From Micrasema longulum (taxonomy: Eukaryota > Arthropoda > Insecta > Trichoptera > Brachycentridae): a DNA stretch of 64,000 bases. Where the stretch lies: positions 124,001 through 188,000 of the forward strand of contig JAGVSM010001319.1 in NCBI GenBank assembly GCA_022494885.1, given 5' to 3'. The notes beneath the pieces were generated by a model. It had not been told where the DNA came from and did not search any database. It saw only the letters and a program-made list of their open reading frames with translations. This document shows, one piece after another, positions 43,049-54,764 of this stretch. Both the position numbers and the translations under genes were made by a program. The first letter of the stretch is position 1. Each line of letters starts with the position of its first letter.

Positions 43049-43261
43049 AGATACAGTGCGCTATGCACCACTAGGTGCGAAATGAGGAATGATGACGATG
43101 ATATATTAATTAGATTATTTATTGTAACATGTACGCCTGTTATGCACTATCAAAATTTATGCTTTATAAAACTAGTCAAAATTTGCTATTTATCAAAACT
43201 TCTAAGAGTAGCTTTTGTTTTCATACCCCCAGAATGTGTACATTAGCCAATTCTTAGCACA

Positions 43262-43440
43262 GCTTGAAATGAGGAACTTTAGCCCTACGGGAAACTTGAT
43301 ACAAAAATGTTTTCTTGCGCGCGGTAAAAATTAGAGCATTAAATTGTACCATAAAGTTTCTTGAAAATGTACGAAAAAATATAATAATAATAAGCTTAGT
43401 ATAGTTATACTAGGTCGTAAATATTTCATGTATAAATAGT
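43262..43440. repeat. Dispersed repeat shared with 10830-10960 and 16128-16220
   Basis: ACAAAAATGTTTTCTTGCGC, AAAATTAGAGCATTAAATTG and AAAGTTTCTTGAAAATGTA match the first region. AAGCTTAGTATAGTTATACT matches the second. The class is unknown. Confidence 0.45.
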
Positions 43441-43671
43441 TACACCGGGTATAGTTATTCCTTGATTATTATATTACTATAAAATCTAATAAGGAAGGCC
43501 TAGAATTCGATATATTTCTTGCATATTTTTGAAGGCGTACATACGAATTAAATAAACTATTTAAACGATGACAAACTATTATTGAATATTTTATCGGGAC
43601 AAAATATATTTTAATACTTTGTTTTCTTTATAATGTATATATTTTATTGAATAAAGACTCTTAAGACATAC

Positions 43672-43760
43672 CTGTTAATAGTGTCATCCAAGGAAATAGG
43701 TTGATTTTTTATCAGCGTAAGTGGTAAACAAACAGGTGGAAAATCCGGTTTGAATTATAA
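43672..43760 (-). other. Candidate 5' UTR exon of the acyl-CoA synthetase gene
   Basis: The minus strand reads ACTATTAACAG followed by the donor GTATGT at 43671, in phase with the acceptor at 41733. The frame upstream of the splice is closed by TAA with no ATG, so it would be untranslated leader. The start at 43760 is arbitrary; no TATA or initiator was resolved. Confidence 0.35.
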
Positions 43761-44007
43761 CAGCCCACACGTCCACAGTCGCCGGCGTTGGGCAACAAAC
43801 TAAAGCTGGTTGTGGTTGAACGAGTTATTAAATTATGACACAATGTGCAACAAAAACGCAAATAAATACACTATGTACATGTACCTACACGCAAAAACAG
43901 AGCAGGATTAGTATTACTTAAACGTTGTTATGCAGAAAGCAGCCAGTCCACAATTTTGAAAAAACGATATATTTATGTCATCAGGTGCAGAGTAGTAAGA
44001 ACTCATT

Positions 44008-44352
44008 AAGGAAATATCACATACTATGAATACCGATAAAAAATATATTAAATGGATTTAGAATAATTAATTGTATTTTCAAAATAAAGGTAAAAAATAA
44101 ATTTGATAAAAATATGTTGCATAAAAAACGCAACGTGTTTGGATGTGGTTGTTGTGACGTCAAGATTCGTGATAATGTTCTAAACAAATTTCAATGGCCA
44201 GGAACAAATAAACATGAGTCGTGGCGTACTAGGGGCGTGACCAATATAATGACAGTTTTGCATGTGTGAATTGAATTTGATGAATTTTTTACTGGACAGT
44301 ATTTCATAGACCTTTATTACTTAAAAAATGTAAAAAATCGTGATATTTCCTT
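44008..44352. mobile_element. MITE family G (copy 2)
   Basis: The ends are AAGGAAATATCACATACTA and CGTGATATTTCCTT. The interior shares GTTGTTGTGACGTCAAGAT and GGAACAAATAAACATGAG-like blocks with 16882-17285, with a shorter middle. Confidence 0.7.
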
Positions 44353-44427
44353 ATAACCAGGCCTCGGCTTAATTAAACTCAATTGTCAGGCCGCTTTCGT
44401 ACGAAAAACTGTAATAATCATCATCAT

Positions 44428-44500
44428 CCTCTTTCCGCACCTAATGGTGTATAGGGCACCGCATTGGTACACCAATCGCGGCGAATCTTGATCATTTTAT
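44428..44500 (-). mobile_element. SINE family C tail fragment (copy C9)
   Basis: CCGCACCTAATGGTGTATAG and CAATCGCGGCGAATCTTGAT are the terminal modules of family C on the minus strand. The rest is absent. Confidence 0.5.
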
Positions 44501-44817
44501 TTTACCATATATTCTTACAATTTGAGCTTACGGGAGTAAGAAAGCAAAAGGGCTGGATCACCAAATGGAAAATAATACTTAAAGATTCTGAAAGAAATCA
44601 GACCAAAAATGGACCTTTAGCTTTATTTGTTCATTAATGCGATTACACCGGCGCGCGGCGCCTCTGATTGAAATAATAATATAAGTCATTAATTTCATTT
44701 AGCTACACAGGCATACTAGTGTATACAAAAAGTATGATATCAGTAAGAAAATGTAATTACATCTGTGTACTTAATTCGAACCAGGAAACTATAGTTTATA
44801 ATCAAGCAAACCAGAGC

Positions 44818-45665
44818 TCATACTAATGAATTAAGCCGCAAAATATTTTTCAGTCTACACTCAATTAGAAGGTTGCAAAAATTCTTACCCATTAGTACTA
44901 AATGCACTCTTGTACAAGCATTACTACTACCCATTCTAGATTACTCTGATGTTTCCATGACTGATTTAAGCTGTGAGCAACTCGATAAACTTGAACGACT
45001 TCAGAATACATGCATAACGTACATTTTTGGTCTTAGAAAATATGACCACATTTCTGATTATCGTAGGCAACTGAAATGGCTCAAAATTAGACAGCGGAGA
45101 GACTATCACTCCCTCTCACTTCTGTTCAATGTACTTCATAGTCCTAACGCTCCTATATACCTGCGTGAAAAAATACTTATCAGTTCATGGTTTACCTCTT
45201 CGTTCTAATTCTCAAGGCACTCTCTTAATACCCATACACAATTCCTCTTTCTTCTCTAACTCATATAGTGTCCATGCGGCTCGACTGTGGAATCATCTCC
45301 CATCCACCATCAAAGATGTTACTACATTATCTCTGTTTAAATCACATCTGAAGAAACATCTCCTTTCTCTTCCTTAATCTCTCCTCCTTTCCTTTTTCCT
45401 CTTTCCTCTTTTTTCCTTTTTCCCATTGAGTAATAGTTTTGATTTAAGGTAATTTATAAACAAATACGTTTATTTTTATTTTTATATATTTTTAACTTTT
45501 TAATCTTTTTTTTCTTCTATTGAATATGTTCTGTAACTTGAATTATAAAAATAAAACTTTTATTTTATTGGTTGGTTGGAAGAAATTGCCATTTGGCAAT
45601 AAGCCCGCCAATGTACAAATAACATTATGTACAAAAAGTTAAATAAAAAAAATAATGCACAAGCT
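44818..45665 (+). mobile_element. 5'-truncated LINE with the longest surviving RT C-terminus
   Basis: From about 44830 the frame reads [34 protein letters not shown] and LERLQNTCITYIFGLRKYD. It then frameshifts near 45180 into SVHGLPLRSNSQGTL and AARLWNHLPSTIKDVTTLS, a typical LINE ORF2 ending. The pyrimidine-rich 3' UTR ends TTGGTTGGTTGGAAGAAATT. The minus-strand copy at 4640-5376 is the same family. Confidence 0.85.
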
Positions 45666-46424
45666 GAACCCAGCAACGCTTTGCTTACATTTGCTCACAA
45701 TTTGATTACATACTCGTTCATGATTAAATGAACACAATCGAAGGTTTGATATCAATTATTGTATTTAGTTCAAATTAGATATTTACGTTTACATTATAAT
45801 ATACGTGTTTCGGTTTACATAAATTGTGAGGACAGAGAATTCTGTTAATTCAGAGAATTCAAACATTGTTTTCCTGTCACTGTCTTGCAGATGCCTCCCC
45901 GGTACTGTTCAAAAAAGACAACTGCGTGTCAGACCTTTTGTTAAAATAGAGAAAATTGACGTTTCGTTGTCCCGTTTTGTTATTTTTTCAGACAGAATCA
46001 GAATAAAATTGTCTGTATCGGTATGTTTTGCGTTTTGAGTTATATTTGTATACCGGGCGCCCGAAGACAGCAGATAAAACTTTTTTACGGGTTTTCGGAA
46101 GGTTCTAGTTCCCATAATAAACATTTTTTCAAAAACAAACACACTTCTTATCATAATAAACCTTAGAAATAATAAAAACCGCCATATTTAAAAAAAATCC
46201 AATTACCATCTAAAGAATTTTCACCTCCGTATCTTTGAAGGCTGATTTGAGCAAATAAGAGCCCTTTAAGGACTACTTTTAAAAAGTATAATGAAAGCTT
46301 AGAGTCTAACGCAGTTTTCAAAGTTACCCAGAAACTAAGAAATTGCCTTTTTAGATTATTTATTTAAAGTTGAAAATTCAAGTCTGACCCGCTCGAACGT
46401 AAATTCTTTTTTTTTTTTTTTTTA
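45666..46424. other. Intergenic DNA, nothing firm
   Basis: Two overlapping short frames near 45826-46154 on opposite strands have no recognisable motifs. No repeat is shared with other regions. Confidence 0.4.
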
Positions 46425-46601
46425 AAAAGAAATATTTGCGTTCTTATGATTTACCCAAATATTTAATTTTGAGGGCCATTTTCAACGAGTTGTAAATAAC
46501 TCACTATTAGAAAATGGAATCAAGTTGGGGTAGAGTGGGATTCGAACGACGGACCTTTGGTCTGTGAGTCCGAGACACTAGCCACGGGACCACAACCCGA
46601 T
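46425..46601 (-). mobile_element. SINE family A (copy A5)
   Basis: The minus-strand head GGTTGTGGTCCCGTGGCTAG begins at 46601. It is followed by B box CGTTCGAATCCCACTCTACC and the tail AACTTGATTCCATTTTCTAA, ending in an A-run. Full length and well preserved. Confidence 0.85.
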
Positions 46602-47213
46602 TTTAGGTCAAATATTTTGTATCTTTCATTTACGTAACGAAGCTGGTTATTTTAGGCGTGAAAGTACAATAAAAATACAGTGAGTTACAAAAGAAAAGAT
46701 TCCGAAAAAACCTTTCAAGAATTTTTTAAAAAAAGATTACCGATCGAGTTGAAAGTTTTCAAAAACCCATTAAAAAATCATAACGCGAAAACTATTCAAA
46801 ATCGCGGAACATAAGTGGGGATGATTTGGATACCCCTTAATACAAGGCACCTACATTTTACCTTTGGATGTCACTTCTCCAGCTATCCTGTATATATAGA
46901 TTTCGTTATGCTAATCAACATCATCATACATTTTATATGAAAATAAAAAAATATTTACCCGCAAATTAATATGCAGTATTAATTTACTATTCACAAAGCT
47001 TTGATCTCCTGTATAGATCGGCCTGTATACTCCTACATTTCTTTATAATATTGTAATTCTTGGACTTATATTCACGCACAAGACACAGACATATAATATA
47101 AATATGAATATTATTATACACACGTATATACACATAAATAGCAGTATAAAAAAACAATAATATTACAAGCATAACACGTAATTACTGTGTAACACATAAT
47201 GTTGTGATATTCT
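46602..47213. other. AT-rich intergenic DNA, nothing recognised
   Basis: Contains AT dinucleotide-rich stretches near 47090-47160. No gene or shared repeat was found. Confidence 0.4.
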
Positions 47214-47420
47214 GTGTCCGGGCGGATCAAGGACACACCTAAATAATAGACGAGTTCTTTTAACTCGATGGAATGACTGAATAAGTGACTCGAGTGGAAA
47301 TAAGTCCACCAGCTCAGTCCAGTTCCGGGTTCGATTCCTGTAAGGTCGACATAAAATATTAATTAAAAAGATGGTTCTTTATGGCGATATTTCATGTTCC
47401 TCGAGTGGTACCTTTTTTAC
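47214..47420 (+). mobile_element. SINE family C (copy C10)
   Basis: TGTCCGGGCGGATCAAGGAC at the head matches copy C1. The B box TTCCGGGTTCGATTCCTGTA and body CATAAAATATTAATTAAAAA are present; the 3' module is missing. Confidence 0.6.
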
Positions 47421-47810
47421 TTCCTTTTCTACCACATACCCAAAACCGTGGGTAAATAATTCTAAAAACGATAAAAAAGGTAAGCTTAAAAATAAAATAA
47501 AATCACGATAGTAAAACATTCGTTTTTAAAGTGTTTTTAAACGGAATTATTTCTTTTACCGTCCCTGAACCGACCACCTTCTTTTCAGATAATCGAAACA
47601 CGTGGCATTTGATTGAACATACGGGCTTGATGATGATGATAATGATTTATAAGTATTTCTTAAATATTTAGCAAAAATATCGAAACACCGGATTTCCGAT
47701 ATTTTAAATTGTATCGAAAAAATACCGGTATTAGAAAAATGGTCCGAATGTCTATGTTCTAATTTGCGCAAAACGTACTGTTTTATTGCGCGAGAGTGAC
47801 AAAAAAACTA

Positions 47811-47987
47811 TCGGGTTGTGGTCCCGAGGTAATATTGTGGACTCACGGACCAAAGGTCCCAGGTTCAAATCCCACTCTACCACAACTTGATTTCCATTTT
47901 CCCAGCACAAGCTATTTACGACTAATAAGAAATGGTCTGAAAATTTAAATATTTGAATAAATAATATAAACTCTAATATTTATCTTT
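47811..47987 (+). mobile_element. SINE family A (copy A6)
   Basis: Head TCGGGTTGTGGTCCCGAGG, B box CAGGTTCAAATCCCACTC, tail AACTTGATTTCCATTTTCCC and AATATTTATCTTTTAAAAAA. Confidence 0.82.
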
Positions 47988-48191
47988 TAAAAAAAAAAAA
48001 AAAATACCTTTTCATCAAAATTGTCTGCCACCGTATATCCTCTTAAGTTTGACTAACCGTAGGCTCTTTTAAAATATGCGATGTACTGATATTTGTGATG
48101 TGAAATTAGCATTCTGAACACTAGATCGGTTTAAAGTCTTCCATACATCATGCTTCTTTACCGTAACAATAAACTTTTTTTTTTTTTTTTG

Positions 48192-48371
48192 AAAAACAAA
48201 TATTTGTATTCTTATGATTTACCCAAATATTTAATTTTGAAAGCCATTTTCAACGAGTTATAAATAACTCACTATTAGAAAATGGGAATCGAGTTGGGGT
48301 AGAGTGGGATTTGAACCACGGACCTTTGGTCCGTGAGTCCAAGACACTAGCCACAGGACCACAACCCGATT
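48192..48371 (-). mobile_element. SINE family A (copy A7)
   Basis: The minus strand starts ATCGGGTTGTGGTCCTGTGG, then GTGGTTCAAATCCCACTCTA. It is very close to A5 and ends in a 12-base A-run. Confidence 0.85.
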
Positions 48372-48470
48372 TTCTTACTAAACTTACATTTCTTCATTCG
48401 CTATTGGATGAGCAAATATAAACTATTGTTAAAACACATCCTAAAAAAATTTAACAATACAATAATGAAC

Positions 48471-48545
48471 TGGGTTGTGGTTCCGTCGTAGTGCTATGTA
48501 TGGACTCCCGAATCAAAGACCGGAGGTTCAAATCCCCTATCCCAA
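48471..48545 (+). mobile_element. SINE family A head fragment (copy A8)
   Basis: TGGGTTGTGGTTCCGTCG, then GGAGGTTCAAATCCCC; it stops at CCCAACTGAAACC. It lies directly left of the hAT-like element F3. Confidence 0.65.
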
Positions 48546-48570
48546 CTGAAACCCTTTTTTAGGGCATAAG

Positions 48571-49656
48571 CATAGAATAAAGAATAGTCCAGGAAGAGCG
48601 TAGAATCATATTTGAATACATCGGACTGTGTCCAATAATTCCCCCACTATGCCCTACTTTCGCCACGCGCATTCGTGAGGTCGCAGCGTAATGTTGCTTG
48701 ATGGGAAAAAAAACAAAATACAAATGTAATGTAAAAATAAAAACAATCTGTTAAATGCTCTAAAATTTTATTGTGCACGCAAAAATATTGATTGACACAA
48801 CAGAATAGATAAGTAAAGAATAATTTCTTCTTCTTCTAGTGCCTTGCCGGGTTTCTCCCGACGTTGGTGATCACTACAGCGAAAGCATATGTATCTGTCC
48901 TGCGCTAATTTTACATTTCGCAGCCAGGACGACTGCTTATTGATGTACTCGCCGTAGTGATTCCTGGGAAAAGATGACCAGAGCGGTTTCCCGTTGCCTT
49001 CTCTGGTAGATTTTCTGTCGGGGTTACCTTCCCTTAGCTGGATGGTTTTGGTTTTGAGGCGCCAAAAACTCGCCTTTCACCCTCCAAGGGTAATTTAATT
49101 ATGGTAATTGAATTAATGAAATTTAAACTTAAAATACAAAACAAATTTTATTTTACATAAAACGGATATTTTTATATCATGTTAAATAATATTTTATGTT
49201 TTGGCGATAATGTAGGTCAAATGTCCCCCACAGAGTTGTTTAACCCAAAATCCAATTTTCATTAATTCTCTCATTAGATGAGCAAAGTAGGGTAAAAAAA
49301 TTTACTACCCTGGAAACACTAACGAAATTTCCATTCTGTTTCTTCGACAATCTGACAGATGGAAAAATAATTCAATTTTTACCAATTCATTTGTTATATG
49401 CACATTTATTTGCTAATTACACATGAAATGTGATTGCATCCTGTTTCTTCTTAAAGATCTTAATCTTAGCAGTATTTCTACACTTCAAAAGGACACAACA
49501 CGACAAAGTTGAATTCAAATCAGTAGTTGCGTACTCAGTGACGTCTACAAATAAATTAATGGGTCAAAACGTAAACCTACTCATTTATTATGGAGTAGTT
49601 AAGTCGCCTTCTGTGTGATGTGCGTGTGTGGTTTCTGGACTATTCTTAATTCTATG
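48571..49656. mobile_element. hAT-like element family F (copy F3) with perfect 8-bp duplication
   Basis: Termini CATAGAATAAAGAATAGTCC and the inverse ending AAGAATAGTCCAGAAACC are flanked by GGCATAAG at 48563-48570 and 49657-49664. The interior matches F2 with an extra block at about 48830-49095. There is no intact transposase frame; it must depend on another element. Confidence 0.82.
48830..49095. mobile_element. GC-richer insertion inside F3
   Basis: About 265 bases starting CTTCTTCTTCTAGTGCCTTG and ending near CGCCTTTCACCCTCCAAGGG interrupt sequence that is continuous in F2. Short TAATTT-like repeats lie at both edges. It has no tRNA-like boxes and no long frame, so the class is unknown. 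Confidence 0.5.
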
Positions 49657-49664
49657 GGCATAAG

Positions 49665-50164
49665 TTTATAATATAAAATAATAATAATAATCACGGTGTA
49701 TTAACAAAATTTACAATTTTTTTATCTACAACATATTTTAGGTAATAAATTTCTCTCGATTACGTCTAGTCTGCCTCACTAGGTACAACCTGTTTAACTC
49801 TTAAAAGTTTTTTAAAAGACTGTGGTAAATAATCCCTTTGCGCGCGGTGATGTAACATTGTGTTACCGCTAGTAAAAAAAGGAATATTCTAAAGTTCAGA
49901 CATTATAAAAAAACATGGAGACATACTGTTTGATAATTCCTTTTCCATAATTTAAGCAAATAAACATATAATTTAGCCCCGTTATCGCAAAATAAATTAA
50001 AAATCACGGATAAATATTTATTTTTTTAACATTCAACATAGTTATACAAATTTTACTTTCCAAATCCGGTGTAAAAATGTTCATTTGAAGATCACAAAAA
50101 ATACAAGTTCATCATTAAAAAAAAAAAAGACAGATATATCAAGTCTTGTCATCACAGCCACACT
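49665..50164. other. AT-rich intergenic DNA, nothing recognised
   Basis: No gene and no repeat shared with the rest of the window, apart from TCTCTCGATTACGTCTAGTC-like sequence also near 31340 beside family D copy 30841-31267. Confidence 0.4.
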
Positions 50165-52285
50165 TGAGTTGAGGCAGACATTTTTGCACACTAGGCAGCG
50201 CCTGAAAATTAAGATGTTTTAATATGGGCAGTATGGTGAATGTTAAACAGTGTGTAAAGTGGCCACTTAAACCAGCCATTGACAGGTCATAAGCACTGTA
50301 GATGCCTAGACTTCTATATAACCTTCTCTTAAATGTTCTTCATCTCTGTTGTAATATGTTAATATAAACAGCTCCCCAGGGAGTTGAATTCAGTCCTTGT
50401 CTACAAAAATTTGGACAAACGCAAAATATTGTTGTTAAATGAAATAACAGTAATGCACATAAGTTACAATAATAATCACTTTTATTCTAGCTCGATTGGG
50501 CGGAATTGCAATACTTAAACAGCTATATTAACATCATCAGTTGATGTTTGTGAAGTTAAAGAGCTGAAACCTTTATTTATGCGGGTGAGATTCATCTAAT
50601 TGAATTATTTCACCCACATACTAGGCAACGCCTGAAAATGTTATTTTTTCAATTTCTTTACTTCTTCATGGACCAGGTGGATTTATCAACAATATTTTGC
50701 GTTTGTCCAAATTTGTGTAGACAAGGACTGGATTCAACTCCCTGGGGAGCTGTTTATATTAACATATTACAACAGAGATGTTAGTAATTTCATTAGTAAA
50801 ATAATATTATTTGGAGCGAAATCCTGATACTCGTATCATTATAATGCTGATTTCAATCGTTGTAAATGACTCATTACTCAGCAGCTACAGCAATGTTTTG
50901 AATATGTCCAAATGCTAGACAAAGGTTGTAGCTCTTTTACTTCGCAAAAGTCAACAGATAGAAGAGTTGAGGAAATTTAAACGTTTGCACATAGGCAGAA
51001 TGGTGAATGTTACACAGTGTGTAAAGTGGCCGCTTAAACCAGCCAATGAAAGGGCCCTGTAAATGCCTAGACTTCCATATTCCCTTCTCAAAAATGTTTC
51101 CTCTATCCGTTGCAAACAAATTTGTTTCTCTGTTTGTCCGGCTTTTACCACGCATCTCCTTATATGGCGTGATCAACATTAACGAAAACAATTCTTGTAC
51201 TTGGAAATTTTCGGCAATAAATTCAGCAGAACGATAATAATATCTGTATCTAAAGGGATAAACCACGGCAGTCACATTAAATTAAATGTTTAGGAAACAA
51301 GATTTTGTGATTTACGATTTCCAAAACATAATAACTTTTGAACTAAATGAGATAATTTAAATTCATTGCAACGGAGAGGGAAAAACATTTTTGAGAAGGG
51401 AATATGGGAGTCTAGGCATTTACAGGGCTTATGACCTGTCATTGGCTGGTTTTATTTATTTATTTTATTTTATTTTTAAAATTTATTGTATAAAATTAGT
51501 ATACATATTTAATAACAGGGAATCTATATAAAACTAATGAATAGAAAATGAAAACGGAGTGTTGTCTGTTTATGATAGTATTCATTTAACATGGCTCAGC
51601 CTGTTCTAAGATGAAGATTTTTTATCTTTTAGAGCATAAGTAGTCCTATACTTATATAACAATAACAAAAAAAAAATAAAACTACTCAATTATAAATACC
51701 TAGCTAATCAAATGCAAGAAATTAAAAATCGTTATTATTCAAATATAACGTATGTATGTATATGTGCCAAGAATACATGTTACTTAAAAATAAAAAAAAA
51801 GTATAATATATAATAAAAAACAAATATAAAGTAATTAAATATATAAAATTATAAATAATTTGTGTGCTAATCATATAAAGTACTACGTTTTTTTATCTAC
51901 ATAAATAGGTTAGGTGGCCTCTTTACACACTGTGTAACATTCACCATTCCGCCCATATTCGAACATCTATATTCCTTCAACTCTTTCATCTGTTGATGTT
52001 TGTGAAAGAAATTTCATTGGAAACAAGCGTTGTCTAGTATGTAGGTGAAATAATTCAATTAGATGAATCTCACCCGCATAAATAAAGGTTTCAGCCCTTC
52101 AACTTTGTCATTAAACCAGCCAATGACCGGTCGCAAGCCCTATAAATGCCTAGACTCCCATATTTCCTTCTCAAAAATGTTTTCCCTCTCTTTTGCAACA
52201 AATTTAAATATGAACAACTCCCTAGGGAGAAAATCCAGCAAGTCTGCAAACATTTGGACATTATCAAAATATTGTTAAATGAGAT
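50165..52285. mobile_element. Cluster of rearranged family D copies
   Basis: At least four partial copies lie here in both orientations. Arms and centre occur at 50200-50440 (minus), centre plus left arm at 50505-50785 (plus), 50890-51115 (minus) and 51355-52285. The last is interrupted at 51451-51905. Shared modules are CAGTGTGTAAAGTGGCC, GGTGAGATTCATCTAATTG, TAGGCAACGCCTGAAAATG and AACTCCCTAGGGAG. The two-sided GATGAATCTCACCC modules are not in the 427-bp copy, so the full element is longer. Confidence 0.65.
51451..51905 (-). mobile_element. Insertion, probable LINE tail, inside a family D copy
   Basis: CATTGGCTGGTTT and GGTGGCCTCTTTACACAC are contiguous in other D copies but are separated here by about 450 bases. 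The insert starts with TTTATTTATTTTATTTTATT, the complement of a LINE-style A-rich tail. No coding remnant was recognised. Confidence 0.45.
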
Positions 52286-54188
52286 CATTTTCATCATCAT
52301 CAAGAACTTTCAATGTAAAATAATATTTTTTTTGATAATAAAAGGACATATTTATTAAACTAATGTATCTGTGATTAGTTAGATTTTTATTTCAACTTAA
52401 AAAAACATTTTATGAAGAAAGTGGTCAAAACAAATTATTGTTGCATTATGTTCAAAATGTTGTGAAATTCGTTTTCGGTTTTTTTCTTTGGTATAAAAGA
52501 GCTGAAAATTCTTTTAGGGCCAGTTCGTATTGAAAATTCAACCGCGAAGCACACGCATTAAAAATAAATATTTTGCCACGTTTTTAATAATAAGTGAGAG
52601 TTTTTGCAATTTATTTTAAAAATTCAGTTTTAAAAAATAAAAATCTGATTGCCGATGTTCGTATAAAACGTGGTAATTAGAGTTGGCATCTTTTCTTTTT
52701 AAAAATAAATTATTTCGCAATTAAAATTTGGTGCAACAATTTTGCTTGTTCATTTGCGTTTTTAAGTGAAATATTGTAATTTTGTGATTTAATCAGGAAT
52801 CGCACCCTGAATACACGTAATTCAAGCAAACGTCTTAGCCGTTACTCCACGTGTCGGTCAAATTTAACTCATTTAAATAGCGTTTTTGTTATTATTGCAC
52901 AACCAATTGCAAAATGGTGCTCGAAAGTGAGTGTTCAATTAGATAAATTAATAATAAAATTACGTTAAAATCGGTTTAATTTATAAAAACATAAATAATT
53001 TTCCTTTCGCGTTTTCTAAAAAAAATGTTTTAAAAATAAAGTATATTTATTTATGGAAGCGATTGGTAAATACAACCACACAGGCTTTAGATAATATTCT
53101 TTAGATCTGACCGAAAATCAAAACCGAAAATCCAGTGTGTTAGGTAAACGTGTCCTGGCATTTTATATTTTATTATTGTTAAATTTCGGGAGTGTTAGAA
53201 AGTGAACTTCGGTTTTATCTGAGTGAAATTAAAAATAATATAACGTAAGGTCGGTTTAATATAAGTGAAAATAAAAGTAATTACTATTTTGAATTACTAA
53301 TAAATATGTGCTTTAAAAATATTTTTTAAATTTATTTCGGGCGCGATTTTTTTTTAAAGTGCTAAAGAACGCGGAAACAGCATCAGGAATGGCGAATTAA
53401 AAATCAAGCAGATGACAGCAGTATGAAAAAACTTAAAATTATTATATATTTGAACTACGTTTTTTATGTTTTTCGTGTAATATCTCTATTTACAGGTTTT
53501 TGTATTGTAAATATTAATTTTTCAATAGTAATAACATATTTTAATTATTGCATAACAAAATGCAATGTTTGCCGCAGCAATGCATCTACGTACATAAAAA
53601 ATAAGGCATGTTCATTTTTACTAACAAAAATCTATTGCGTAGTTGTGCAATTTTTTACTAGTTAATTATTATCAAACGAAAACTTATGAAGTATCAAGAC
53701 GGCTATAAATCACGGAATATTATTTTTTTTTAAAATCAATGCGTTGATCAAACAGCTAATGAAAAATGGTATATGAATTTAGCGTATCGTAATTGGATTA
53801 TTCAATTAATTATTTCACCACGTCAAGTAAATATTTCGTTACTTATTAAAAGTAAGCTTAGTATAAAATACGACGTTTTATTTTATTGCGATGATTTTAA
53901 GAACTCCACAGCAATTAGCGTCAGGCAAAACAAAGTACTTAATTTTATTTCATTTTTTTTTATTTCAGATTGTAAACTGTTACGTCATAATTATAGATAT
54001 ATACGAGTTTTGATATTTATTTGGTTTACAAACAATAAAAAAGTACAGAAATATTTAAATAATAATAAAAGATTCTACTTATTTTTCATCAATCAATGTA
54101 AACACTAGTAAAATACCCATGTAAATAAAATTAACATTGTAAAATCTTTACTGATTGATTTGGTGTTTATTTTGTAGAACTCCATTTT
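52286..54188. other. AT-rich DNA with a tRNA-like head fragment
   Basis: On the minus strand 52858-52795 reads ACACGTGGAGTAACGGCTAA, then AGGGTGCGATTCCTGATT, a decayed A-box/B-box pair of an unassigned SINE. Several open frames of up to 111 residues at 53423-54108 are AT-rich by composition, with no motif I recognise. Confidence 0.4.
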
Positions 54189-54319
54189 TAAACTTATAAT
54201 ATGAGAAATCAAACACTGATTTAAGTCCACAGAACACTTTTTTTTTTTTAAATATAAAAAAAAAAATAAAGTGTTCAGTAGACTCAAATCAGTGTTTGAT
54301 TTCTTAAATTATGAGTTTA
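54189..54319. mobile_element. Inverted-repeat element (copy 2 of 2)
   Basis: TAAACTTATAATATGAGAAA and its inverse bracket the element, with CAAACACTGATTTAAGTC in the left arm. The loop is T- and A-runs and is shorter than in copy 7193-7374. Confidence 0.6.
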
Positions 54320-54764
54320 AATGATTTACATTTACATAAAATTATTATTATTAAACGCATCTTTTACATACATGTAAACGCAAGTAAAATACGCATGTAA
54401 ATAAAATTAACAATTTACCTACATTATCGGAATTTAAATTATAGTAAATATTAAAAATTAATGTTTTAACTTAAAACACATCTAGTATAAAACACTAATA
54501 AAATACACAAATAAAACTTAAGATAATGTAATTAATTTAAAGTAATTAATAAATAATAATTTCATAAATGCGAAAACTTAAAAATGCTTTGAAACACGAT
54601 CCATACAACGACAAAATTACCCTCTGTCATTCGCTCTTTTATTGTTTACGTTATTACTAAATTATTTTAAAACCGTAATGACAATAATTAAATATGTATT
54701 TTATCATTATTTCACCTCCATGGGATCGTATGTTGTGTTGTGTTGTGTTTAGAAAAATATTTTT

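Larger units (their letters stand above)
42165..43095 (+). mobile_element. SINE family C (copy C8), interrupted twice
   Basis: The C body starts GTCTTGGACGAGTGTTTTCG and resumes at about 42659 with the B box CCTGGGTTTGATTCCTGGCA. It reaches GATCGAGATACGCCGCATTG at 42870 and finishes after 43048 with CAGTGCGCTATGCACCACTA. A LINE tail (about 42225-42658) and SINE B3 (42871-43048) sit inside it. Confidence 0.7.

Noticed and set aside
43672..43760. N-terminal coding extension of the acyl-CoA synthetase
   Set aside because: The frame upstream is closed by TAA without an ATG, and the next exon has a strong ATG context, so it is kept only as a possible 5' UTR exon.
53423..54108. Open frames of 80 and 111 residues
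   Set aside because: Composition is dominated by Ile, Asn, Lys, Phe and Tyr, as expected from AT-rich noncoding DNA. There are no motifs or plausible splice context.
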